A stretch of 64,000 nucleotides of DNA from Mikania micrantha (taxonomy: Eukaryota > Streptophyta > Magnoliopsida > Asterales > Asteraceae): positions 56,173,741 through 56,237,740 of the forward strand of contig CM018689.1 in the NCBI GenBank assembly GCA_009363875.1, written 5' to 3'. Both the position numbers and the translations under genes were made by a program. The notes under the pieces were generated by a model. The model was not told the DNA's origin. It saw only the letters and a program-made list of their open reading frames with translations, and did not search any database. Below are positions 45,844 through 55,645 of the stretch, piece by piece. Position 1 is the stretch's first letter. Each line of letters opens with the position of its first letter.

Positions 45844-46144
45844 GTCTGTGTTTAGCACCCTTATAGCATCAATAGCATTTAGTGTAACATTAGTATTTAG
45901 CATAAACCCATAGCATTTGCATGTAGTATAACCCCTTAGCATTAGTGTTTAGCATAACCCCATAGCATTAGTGTTTAGCATAACCCATAGCATTTACATT
46001 TAGCATAACTCGTATTAGCATTTAGATGACCCGTAGCATTAGTATTTGGCATAACTCGTAGCATTTGTTTATAGCATCAACCAGTAGCATTAGCATTTAG
46101 CATAACCCATAGCTTTCGCGTTCACAATGGTATTATCAGATAGT

Positions 46145-46330
46145 AAATGCCCTTAGCACTTGGTATTAACACATAGCTTTAGTATTAGCAAGTAGCTTAT
46201 GCCTTTAGCACTTGGCATAATCAAGCAGCATTAGTTTAAATAATGATCTTATGCCTTTAGCACTTGGCATAATCGAGTAGCAGTAGCATTAGTTTAAATA
46301 GTGAAGTTATGCCTTTAGCACTTGGCATAA
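46145..46330. repeat. Hairpin repeat array in the B LTR
   Basis: Three copies of TTATGCC-TTTAGCACTT-GGCATAA (46197-46220, 46249-46272, 46307-46330), plus a diverged fourth near 46146 with TGCC-CTTAGCACTT-GGTA. The 10-base loop is conserved and the stems vary. The right LTR has the same four near 62090-62275, where the diverged copy reads ATACC/GGTAT. Confidence 0.85.
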
Positions 46331-47034
46331 TCATGTAGCATTAACGTTTGTCTATAAGAATCGTATAAAAGCATTTTGTTAAATTTAAAACATTTGTTTT
46401 AAAATGTATAACATGCTTCTCAGTCCCGGTTTAAAATCAAAATAATTTGAAAAGGGACAATGAACTCACTTTGTGTTGCAATGGCTGACTTGGCTTAAAT
46501 AAGAGATGCGCGCTCTTGTTTGTACTCGTAGTCGTGTTTACGATCCTGTATTGATTTCACGTTGTTTATGATTATAAGTATAAGTTTGTAGGGGTTTGTA
46601 TGTGTGTGTGTGTATGTGTTAGCCATAAACCTTGGCTAACACACGTAAGTCTCGGTCGTCATTCGGCCCTCATTCAATTGTCATGGATTTTACTAACACT
46701 TATCTGACTCATATTAAGCTTAGTACACCTTGGCATTTGTTTAGTGCTTAGCTTTGTTTTGACCTCATCACATTGTGTATTATAGTTTATAAACACAAAT
46801 TAGACTCTAGGTCACAGTTTCACAATCTTTAATACCTTGTAGAAGAGATTGCATGTTCATTGTTCCATCTATCTCAATGTTTGAAATCGTTTGTTACTTA
46901 TCCCAACACCATGTTTTAAGCTTTGTGAAAACTATACCCTAATCATTGCCACCCTTGTAGTAGATTAGGTTATTAATTCCATGCATCTTATTATAATTAT
47001 TTTGTTTAAGATGCTAGATTAGTTCGTGAACTTT

Positions 47035-47440
47035 GTGGGTCGAATTTCAATTGGGCCAAATGTGGTTGTGTGGGCCAAGTGTCCTGGGCTTTGGGGCCGC
47101 AACAGCAGGCCTTAGGCCAAGATAGTGAGCTTTGGGCCGGAACAGCTCATGGGCCTACTACTGGGCCAAACCAAGAATCTGGGCCTAATTAACAACTCTG
47201 GGCCTTAACAGAGAGGGTGGGCTGCAATAATGGACCACATTAAGGTATTTGGGCCGCATAAACGTCCATGGGCCGAACTGTTGGATCAATTCCTCTAAGA
47301 TGCTGTTGGGCCTAAATGTGGTCATATGGGTCTAAACTGATGGGATTTAATCCTTTATGTTCTGGGCCAAAGCAGCCCATTAGACTTCTGTATAACGAAA
47401 TTGGGCCACAGGTGGGCTACTGGTCGAATGAGATTATCAC
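47035..47440. repeat. TGGGCC-rich cluster in the B LTR
   Basis: About twenty GGGCC or TGGGC(C/T) motifs lie within 400 bases. TGGGCC/GGCCCA matches plant site II / TCP-type elements. On the coding (minus) strand the cluster lies downstream of the predicted TATA box at 48098-48105, inside the transcribed part of the LTR. Confidence 0.7.
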
Positions 47441-47660
47441 AAGGTTAGGCCGAATGTAGGTGTTAAACGAATGAAGCATCTTGGTCGAATCACCTAGGTG
47501 GCCGTATGAAGATTTTCGGCCGAATGGGTGAGGTCTGGCGAATGGTGGCCGAGAGAAGGACCATGGCCGAATGGGTTGAGGTGGCTTGGTTCGAATGAAA
47601 GGAGTATGATGGTGGTCGAATGAGCAGCAACCGGCGAATGAGGGTGGTCGAATAGGCCAT
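47441..47660. repeat. GGCCGAATG/GGTCGAATG short repeats in the B LTR
   Basis: Twelve or so copies of (G)G(C/T)CGAATG occur within 220 bases. They produce overlapping open frames on the minus strand that look like a by-product of the repeat. Confidence 0.7.
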
Positions 47661-48097
47661 TCGGCCATCTGAGTTTCTCATTTGGCAACCAGCAGGTCGG
47701 CTGCCTAAGGGTTTCGACCCAGGATGATGTCAAGCCATGAGGTGTTGTTCCATGGGGTGTTGTGCAAGGTGTGTTTTCAGATGTGTAGGTCTCGAAGGAG
47801 AGGGTGTAGAACCGGTTAGAGTGGTGGTTGAACGAAGGGGTTGTGAAAACCCTCGTTTTCGAGTTGTTCACAGCCTCATACCTCAAGTTTCGATGGATTT
47901 GGCTCTAGATCGGCTGTACTTTCATGTAGAGGGGATCAAGATCTTCATCTAGGTTCAAGAACCACTTAATTTCGTTGAGTTTTGAGGTAGATATGGGGAT
48001 TTCAAGTTTGAATCTTGGTGTGGGAACCAAAACCGGATTTAGGGTTTAGAAGAGAGAGAGGAAGAAGAGAGAATGAGGGAAATGCCCTCATTTAGGT

Positions 48098-48105
48098 TAT
48101 TTATA
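48098..48105 (-). promoter_or_regulatory. Probable TATA box of the B LTR
   Basis: Minus strand TATAAATA, preceded by a CCCCCGGGG block and followed 40-60 bases later by pyrimidine-rich sequence and a telo-box-like AAACCCTAAA. This is the best core promoter seen in the element. The equivalent in the right LTR would lie just beyond the window. Confidence 0.5.
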
Positions 48106-48926
48106 CCCCGGGGGTGTTCGGGTTCGTTTCGGTTGCTCGGTTTTCGTCTTCGTAGTGTTTCCGGCACGTTACGCGTATATTTTGTAACTTAATAAAAGAA
48201 TGAAATTTCGAATGTTTTGGAAGGTGGTTATTCCTAGTAAAAGTTTGTAAAATTTATTTCTCTTGAATTATTTATCGTAATTGATTAGTTTAAACGTTTC
48301 GTTAACTCGCGTCATCATTTTGCGTATTTTACGTGTTTACTTTATTTTACGCGTTTTAAAATAGTTTCCTTTTTAATTCATTTCCGATGAGTTTCAAAAC
48401 TGTAAAACATTAAAATATTATATTTTCTTTACTTTATTATCGTGCGTGTCATTTTCGTTTTCGTTTCGTCAGAAAATGTCACTTACGTGCGTTTTCGTAC
48501 AGAGCGGTAACTGTACGAACACGATCGTGCGTTTCACTTTCTGATTTTGTTTTCTACCTTTCAGTCATCATTTCAGATCGTTAAACTTTCAGATTTATTC
48601 GTACAGATCGTCACCTATACGAATAATTCGTCGGTTTAGCATTCTGTAACAACTACTGTTATAGTTTTGTTCTGTTTATCCTCGCGTACGTTTATGCATA
48701 ATAGTATTAAATCAAGAATGTGTTTGTCAGTTCTCTGTTGTCTGATATGTTTCTGACTGTTAAACCGTAAGGTTTTAATTCAGATTTCAGACAATCGCAT
48801 CATAGTTTCGTGTTAGCCTCATGTGTAAATAATATCAACATAGTTTCACGTAATGTGTACCTGAATTACTGTGCACTTTACTGTGCAAATTATTGTTCCG
48901 GTGACGGTTCCGGCACAGATGTTACA

Positions 48927-48943
48927 GTCTCCCCTTGTTAAAG
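48927..48943 (-). promoter_or_regulatory. Polypurine tract of element B
   Basis: Minus strand CTTTAACAAGGGGAGAC directly precedes the 3' LTR. Confidence 0.7.
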
Positions 48944-49288
48944 AAATTTCGTCCCGAAATTTAAAAGTTATTATTAGTGACACTTTCTTTGTAACAAATG
49001 GGGGAAGACTTTATTTGGTGTAACGTCTCTACGTTCCCAAATGAACTCTTGGTTGCTTTTGGAATTCCCACTAAGTCTTAGTAGTTGGGATACGGTTTCG
49101 GTCGGTGTTTGACTTCACATTTCCGTAGTTCCTATTGATTTGTCTATGAAATGTATGTGTCGGCTTTTCACATCACCTTGATCGATTTGATCAAGAGTTA
49201 ATCAGCCACTCATTTCTTGTGATGTATCTTCTAAATCGCATCATGCTTAGTTCTATGTCATTTATGTCATCTGGTCCCACGTATGATG
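48944..49288 (-). pseudogene. Remnant of the pol 3' end in element B
   Basis: GAAATTTCGTCCCGAAATT at 48943 is shared with element A at the same place, and nearby sequence such as GTTCCCAAATGAACTC parallels the chromodomain end of A (GTTCCCAGGTGTATTCC). The reading frame is lost. It shows that B derives from a chromovirus. Confidence 0.5.
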
Positions 49289-49884
49289 TGTAACACCCAA
49301 ACTTTACACACGATTACACGTGTCCCATTTTTAGGTCCCAGATTAAACTTTCTCAAAAATCATGTTCGGAAGCGTGAAAATAACATTTCATGAGTTAAAC
49401 ACACTTAATTTCAATCATTTACATTTTTGATTTATAAAACTAGTGTGTTTAAGTTTATTACCACCAAAGATTTACATAACGTTTGGTTTTGCTTCACAAC
49501 GTGCCCGAACTGATGGCCCAATGCATATCTATCTTTGACCTGTAACATCACATATAAGTCACAATTAGTTCATCCAAAAAACTTATTTAAACCCATCCAC
49601 ATACATGTCATATGGATGTTAATCATGTTTAGATAATAATATATCATATTCAAACATCAACTTGCACCCAACACATATGGTGCATTTATTTCCCTTAGTG
49701 GGACATGTTCACAATATGAATATATTATCTAATTCAACTCTGCCACCAGCACCTCTGGCTAAATTTAAAACACCAAATATACATATATTTTATTGGCTTA
49801 ACCAATTACCCACACATCTGTGTTTTCAACAATTTAACTTTCGGATTAACAGGTTATCCACACATTTGTGGTATCATACATATA

Positions 49885-50488
49885 TTAAGTCTTAAGATGT
49901 TCACCCACGGTACTTCCATCTAAGACAATTGCTAGCACCTCTGGCTATCCACCATTGTGGAGTCATATTTATCAAGTCTAAGATGTTCACCCACCGGTAC
50001 TTCCATCTAGACAATTGCCAGCACCTCTGGCTATCCACCATTGTGGAGTCATATTTATCAAGTCTAAGATGTTCACCCACCGGTACTTCCATCTAGACAA
50101 TTGCCAGCACCTCTGGCTATCCACCATTGTGGAGTCATATTTATCAAGTCTAAGATGTTCACCCACCGGTACTTCCATCTAGACAATTGCCAGCACCTCT
50201 GGCTATCCACCATTGTGGAGTCATATTTATCAAGTCTAAGATGTTCACCCACCGGTACTTCCATCTAGACAATTGCCAGCACCTCTGGCTATCCACCATT
50301 GTGGAGTCATATTTATCAAGTCTAAGATGTTCACCCACCGGTACTTCCATCTAGACAATTGCCAGCACCTCTGGCTATCCACCATTGTGGAGTCATATTT
50401 ATCAAGTCTAAGATGTTCACCCACCGGTACTTCCATCTAGACAATTGCCAGCACCTCTGGCTATCCACCATTGTGGAGTCATATTTAA
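49885..50488. repeat. 86-bp tandem repeat, seven copies
   Basis: GCACCTCTGGCTATCC recurs with an 86-bp period from about 49934 to 50450. Each unit contains the hairpin TATCCACCATTGTGGA. The first unit is slightly diverged. Two copies of a 46-bp unit with GTTAGCCACACATTTGTGG follow to about 50583. Confidence 0.95.
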
Positions 50489-51821
50489 TTCAGTTCCCGG
50501 ATTAACCGGTTAGCCACACATTTGTGGTTCAACAATTTAGTTCCCGGATTAACCGGTTAGCCACACATTTGTGGTTCAACAATTAAATCAATTTCACCGG
50601 CTCATCCGGCTAAATTTTAATGCATTTATATTATGCACACCACACAAGCATAACATTCGTTTTGAAACTAATAATACCTTCTCAAAGGTCTTATAATTCC
50701 ATTAGGTTCATTAATCAAGTTATGCCCCATTATTTTATAAACACCAAATCATATTAATCAATCACCGGGTCATCCAGCTATTCTAACGCAAATATATTGC
50801 ATATACGTTTCCCATTGGAACTTAACAAACACAAACTAAAGGATTTCTCATCCCATAGTTTCAATCACATATTTAACATTATTCACATATATCAAATACG
50901 CAAGTAGACTCTTTCTACTACTTATATGTAATGTTACAGTAAGTTGGGTAACTTACCTGGTTCAAGCGGTTGTTCACTTCCTACAACCTCTTTTCCACTT
51001 CTGTGGCTTATCCCTTGACTTTCACCGTCAATACCTAGTTGCATATTCACACATATACAACTATACTCAATACATATAACACATATAATCCAGTTCAACG
51101 CACTTGACTGGTTTGACTTTCTCAAAGTCAATTTATCACATAATTGACTCTATCTTACTATATTTAGTAAGTTTTAGTCAATTATCACAATTAATCACAT
51201 CTCATGCCTCTGTTAGGCAATTTATCAAATAACTGATGTTCATTATATTAGTTACGATCTTTAATCACTTTTATTATTCAATTTTTATTTTTAGATCATA
51301 ACTATTAATAATGGTAACATCAATTCATCATAATCATCGTTTAATCCATGGATCATAATCCATATTTCATTTAAAACCATAATCTACCCATTCCTACTGG
51401 TTATCACACCATGATATGGGTTTTATAACAACCGGACATTATCCCGGCTTCAAAACGAAGATTTAACCATCAAAACAACAAGTTCTTCGTTTCTAACAAT
51501 CCCTAGTTATTAACTAGGCAATAATCAATACCCATAATCATACTAATACATTTAAACTAGATTTAATCCACAAAATATTGAACCAGTAGGATAAAACAAA
51601 CCGTTACCTGATCTGACGGATTTCTATGGTTTAACAACGATCGGGACTTGAAAACACGATCCTATGCGCGATCTGGATGATTAGAAGCCTTCAAAATGAA
51701 GGTTTTAGGCTTAGAAATGTTGGTTTGTTCGTCTGGAGCCAGAACAGGTCGAAAGGGTAAGAAAACAGAGTTCAAAAATGCGATCTGATCTTTAAAAACC
51801 TTTTTTGCCGACATAAGTCAT

Positions 51822-51866
51822 GGGGCGCATCGCCCCAACTGGGTGCGTCCCGCCAGGCGTACCGCC
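51822..51866. promoter_or_regulatory. GC-rich hairpins in the C LTR U3
   Basis: GGGGCG-CAT-CGCCCC (51822-51836) is a perfect stem, and CAGGCGTACCGCC (51854-51866) shares its core with the A LTR. Both sit about 300 bp into the LTR on the coding strand. The right LTR has the same block near 58125-58170. Confidence 0.5.
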
Positions 51867-52147
51867 CCACGTCACCAGCATCATCATTTTGATTTTTAAC
51901 TTCGTTTCGCGATTCCGGGAGCATACGAACTCCGTTTTGCGCACGGTTTTCGCCCACGTTCATCATTTTTCACATACTATCAATCCCCAATAATAAAAGT
52001 TACTAAATCCTCGTGGATTTCAAGCACGACCAAATGTGCTCTTGCCGTAGATGACGTAATATCACATATTTTTCAAATCACAACAACCACAACCGTTTGA
52101 TTAACAATTATTCACAATACATTCATTATTAAAAACCGGTTGTTACA

Positions 52148-52161
52148 AATCTCCCCTCCTT
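52148..52161 (-). promoter_or_regulatory. Polypurine tract of element C
   Basis: Minus strand AAGGAGGGGAGATT directly precedes the 3' LTR. Confidence 0.75.
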
Positions 52162-52186
52162 ACAAAGGTTTCGTCCCCGAAACCGA

Positions 52187-53110
52187 TTAAACCTCAAAAA
52201 GGAAAAGATAATACTTTCTCATTTCATTTTCTGACTCCCACGTAACTTCAGAACCGGTTCTATTTTTCCACTGAACCATCACCTGGCTCAATGATTTATT
52301 TCTAAGTTGCTTGACTTTTCGGTCAATTATTGCCACTGACCTTTCTACATAATTTAATCTATTATCAATTTCTATATCTTCCAGTGGTATGTATGCAGAT
52401 TCATCTGCTAAACATTTTCGTAAGTAAGAAACGTGGAACGTATTATGAATTCCACTTAACTCCTCAGGTAGCTCCAAGCGATAAGCAACATCACCAACAC
52501 GAGCTATGATTTTAAATGGTCCAATAAAGCGTGGACCTAACTTTCCTTGCTTACGAAAACGTATAACACCTTTCCACGGTGAGACTTTTAACAACACAAA
52601 ATCTCCCACCTGGAATTCAATTGGCCTTCTACGCTTATCAGCGTATGATTTCTGACGGTCTTGAGCCGCCTTCAGATGGGCACGGATCTGATTTATCCGT
52701 TCATTGGTAGCTTTTACTACATTTTTATGTGCGAGTTCACGCTGCCCAACTTCTCCCCAACAAACAGGAGTTCGACATTTCCTCCATAAAGCATCTCATA
52801 TGGAGGCATTCCAATACTGGAATGATAACTGTTATTATACGAGAACTCCGTCAACGGTAGGTAATCATCCCAACTACCGCCAAAGTCAATAATACATGCT
52901 CATAACGTATCCTCCAACGTTTGAATGGTCCTTTCACTTTGACCATCAATCTGAGGATGATATGCTGTGCTTATCAATAATCCTAATTCTTCCTGGAAAT
53001 TTCTCCAGAAATGAGAAGTAAATCAAGTGTCTCGATCAAAATTATTCGTCACTGGCACACCATGCCGAGACACCACTTCTCTAATATACATTTCAAGCAT
53101 AGTTGAACAT
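52187..53110 (-). pseudogene. Integrase C-terminal part and chromodomain remnant in element C
   Basis: The last 140 codons (52187-52609) are open and contain GDFVLLKVSPWKGVIRF, GPFKIIARVGDVAYRLELP, FHVSYLRKCLADES and VMVQWKNRTGSEVTWE, the integrase tail and chromodomain. Upstream to about 53110 decayed integrase core can be traced (for example a YNNSYHSSIGMPP segment and an AYHPQIDGQSER segment) with stops and frameshifts. RT, RNase H, protease and gag are absent. Confidence 0.85.
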
Positions 53111-53563
53111 TTATCCTTAAATAAACATAATCATTATACATGATTCCACATAATCAATTTACAATTGATTATTTGGTTTGACTTTCTTCATTCAAACCAA
53201 ACCATACACTTAAGTGTATTTCTACATGCATCTTATCTCCCTTTTGAATATTCACGTAAATATTCATCCCATCATATGTATGAATACAATTTATACATAC
53301 AATAGTTATCCTATTTCTTTAAAAATAGGCATAACTCTGACTTTTTAAAGTCAAGCATCATGTATAACGTATTTAACACACCACCACAACAGAATGACTT
53401 AACATTCACGTTACTCATTTATTCACCTAGATAGACATTCTTATTTACCATTCCTGCTCAACCATTATCATTTAACACCATACATGTGTGCACACAAAAC
53501 TCCAATTGTGCATCATATTTTCCAAAAGTCAAACTTAAACAATTTGACTCTTGAAATTAGATG

Positions 53564-53690
53564 TCTACACTCTTGTAGATCATCTTTGGTTCACACACCT
53601 TGTGAATCGAAACACACATAACCAATTTAATGTCTACACTTTTGTAGATCATAACATTCACAGTATGATGGTTGTTTACACTCTTGTAAA
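53564..53690. repeat. Hairpin array with covarying arms, first group
   Basis: TCTACACTCTTGTAGA (53564-53579), TTCACACACCTTGTGAA (53590-53606), TCTACACTTTTGTAGA (53633-53648) and TTTACACTCTTGTAAA (53675-53690). Each is a stem of about six bases with a loop of about four or five. The arms differ among copies but stay complementary. Each is followed by ATC or similar sequence. Confidence 0.85.
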
Positions 53691-53918
53691 TCAACTCAAT
53701 TATTATCATTAGTTGAATGTTCACATACCCTGTAAATCATTCAACTACAATACCCACACTAACCCTAACCATTTACCTCAACTTCAATTAAAACAACAAA
53801 TCACATATATGCTACATGCACATACCATTGTAGTGTGGACTCACCCAATCCTATAACTACAAGTTCCACGAAATGGGTAATTTATTATCATGTACATATA
53901 CATGGTTTACCCCCAATG

Positions 53919-54833
53919 CCACAAAAATGTGGACTTATATGAAAAACATCAACGCCATTTCATTATGGACTTACATGACAAATATTAATGCCACGCATGC
54001 ACCAGTGGTCTTACATCAGTTTCACACGGACGTGAAGCGTCACCCATTATCTGCGTTAGTTATTCTAAACATATAACGACACTTTTATTAGTTATGCAAC
54101 TTATCATAACATTAATCAATTTCAACAAAACTCAGGTTGTTACATTCAATATTTGATTCAATAATCCCAAATACCACCCCATGTGGTTTCATATTCATAT
54201 ATTTCCACACAATGTGGATTATCATCAAGTTATAGTGTCAACTATAAATTATCATTTAATAACACCTTTCAAGTTAAGCATTTAGCACATAACATTCATT
54301 TAATACTACAAGACATATATCAAGTAGTTCAATACCACCACCATGTGGTTTTATATTTTCAACTTTTCATGACACATATGGTCAATCTACCATTCAATTC
54401 ATCATAATTACTACAGGTCAATTTCAAGTAGTTTCAACAAACATAATCACACAACACATAAGCACCAATATGTCTTATGGTTGCATATTAGTGAGTAAGT
54501 AATCCACCTATTCACATTAACCATAGCTTTGACTTTTAAAAGCCAACATCGTTCAACACATACTCACATATTAACCAAATCCACACGCATGTGGAATTTT
54601 TCCAATGCCTCACTAAGGAGGAATTACATGACAACTCAATGTCATTCCAAGATGGTTTTACACATCTAACACAAGGCCACTCACATGTGGTCTCACAAAT
54701 AAATTCAACGCCACTTACAAGTGGTCTTATATGATAAATCCAATGCCATTTACCAATGGTCTTACATGTTAAACCCAATGCCACCCACCAGTGGTCTTAC
54801 ATGTAAATATACACAAAATGCCATACATTATGG
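53919..54833. repeat. Hairpin array with covarying arms, second group
   Basis: Units of the form AATG-CCA..stem..TGG-(T)CTTACATG include CCACAAAAATGTGG (53919), CCATTTCATTATGG (53955), TCCACACAATGTGGA (54204), TCCACACGCATGTGGA (54580), CCACTTACAAGTGG (54711), CCATTTACCAATGG (54746), CCACCCACCAGTGG (54781) and CCATACATTATGG (54821). The arms change together, for example CTT/AAG, TT/AA and TA/TA. The last four units are spaced about 35-40 bases apart and share the CTTACATG or CTTATATG tail. Confidence 0.85.
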
Positions 54834-55629
54834 TCTTAAATTTGCTTTAACACTATTATAAATAGTTTCCATTTCAATGTGTCAATTACCATCAACATGT
54901 AATGACACTATCACAATTTATGAAATCATATCATAACATTCACCATACGTATACACATTGTATACTTACAACTCTATATATCCCGCATATAATTATATGC
55001 ACATTATATAAATTAATAACATGTTTAAATAATTACATCACAAACTTAAACATGTATGAACACATAAACATAATTATGTGTCCTTTTCCCCATTTTACCC
55101 TAAACGGGTCAAATTTCACATTTTTAATTTGTGTATACACACCAAAACATTTTCCATGTTCAAATGGATTAATTTTCCCCAACACATCAAATGTTATTGC
55201 CTATACTCATGTAGGTCTTTTCACATTAATTTTCCAATTCATTTCTCTTGAATTGGTAACACTATTACCCACAAGTAATAGATACATTAAACTCATAACA
55301 CCTTACCTGATTTCAATAGCCTAAGTATAAAATGATTCCCATAAGAGCTTGTTCATATCATGTTTACACTAGTAAGTTGGCCAGACGTACTAGTTCATTC
55401 ATTATATGCCCAATTCCTTACTTCCTTCATTACATACTCAAGACATTGATTTAGGTTTCACATAATCAATCAAATCACATTTAACAATTATAATACAGGA
55501 CATAGATATGCTAACCTCGTACATTCGGCATCATGATCGGGTCTTCGAATCAAACGTTATGTTTTCATATAGAGAGCATAAAAGTTTGAGATCAAGTGTT
55601 CATGACGCACTTGATTCACTCAAACCATT

Positions 55630-55641
55630 GCTCTGATACCA
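55630..55641 (-). promoter_or_regulatory. Primer-binding site of element C, tRNA-iMet type
   Basis: Minus strand TGGTATCAGAGC lies four bases from the 5' LTR end at 55646. Confidence 0.92.
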
Positions 55642-55645
55642 ACTC

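Larger units (their letters stand above)
45844..48926 (-). repeat. Left LTR of element B, inner part
   Basis: It resumes the B LTR after element A, corresponding to the right LTR from 61780 onward. It contains TAGCATTTAGCATAACCC-type degenerate repeats (45850-46140), the hairpin array at 46145-46330, the TGGGCC cluster and the promoter. The end GATGTTACA adjoins a polypurine tract. Confidence 0.9.
49289..52147 (-). repeat. 3' LTR of element C
   Basis: 2,859 bp, with seven copies of the 86-bp repeat. It matches 55646-58450. Confidence 0.92.
53111..55645. other. Non-coding interior of element C
   Basis: It replaces the missing gag and pol. No open frame of interest is present; a 140-codon frame at 54902 is AT-rich and has no domain. 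Its notable content is two arrays of short hairpins (53564-53690 and 53919-54833). Confidence 0.6.

Noticed and set aside
47494..47886. 130-codon ORF on the minus strand, repeated at 63438-63830
   Set aside because: It is conserved only because both copies are LTRs of element B, and it overlaps CCGAATG-type repeats and a TGGGCC cluster. No domain is seen.
49901..50436. Overlapping 63-codon ORFs with identical sequence
   Set aside because: They arise from reading through the 86-bp tandem repeat and have no start or composition signals of a gene.
49885..50488. Regularly spaced repeat that could be mistaken for a CRISPR array
   Set aside because: The unit is a contiguous 86-bp tandem repeat without unique spacers, inside a plant LTR.
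54902..55324. 140-codon ORF in the interior of element C
   Set aside because: AT-rich, low complexity, no domain, and overlaps the decayed filler region.
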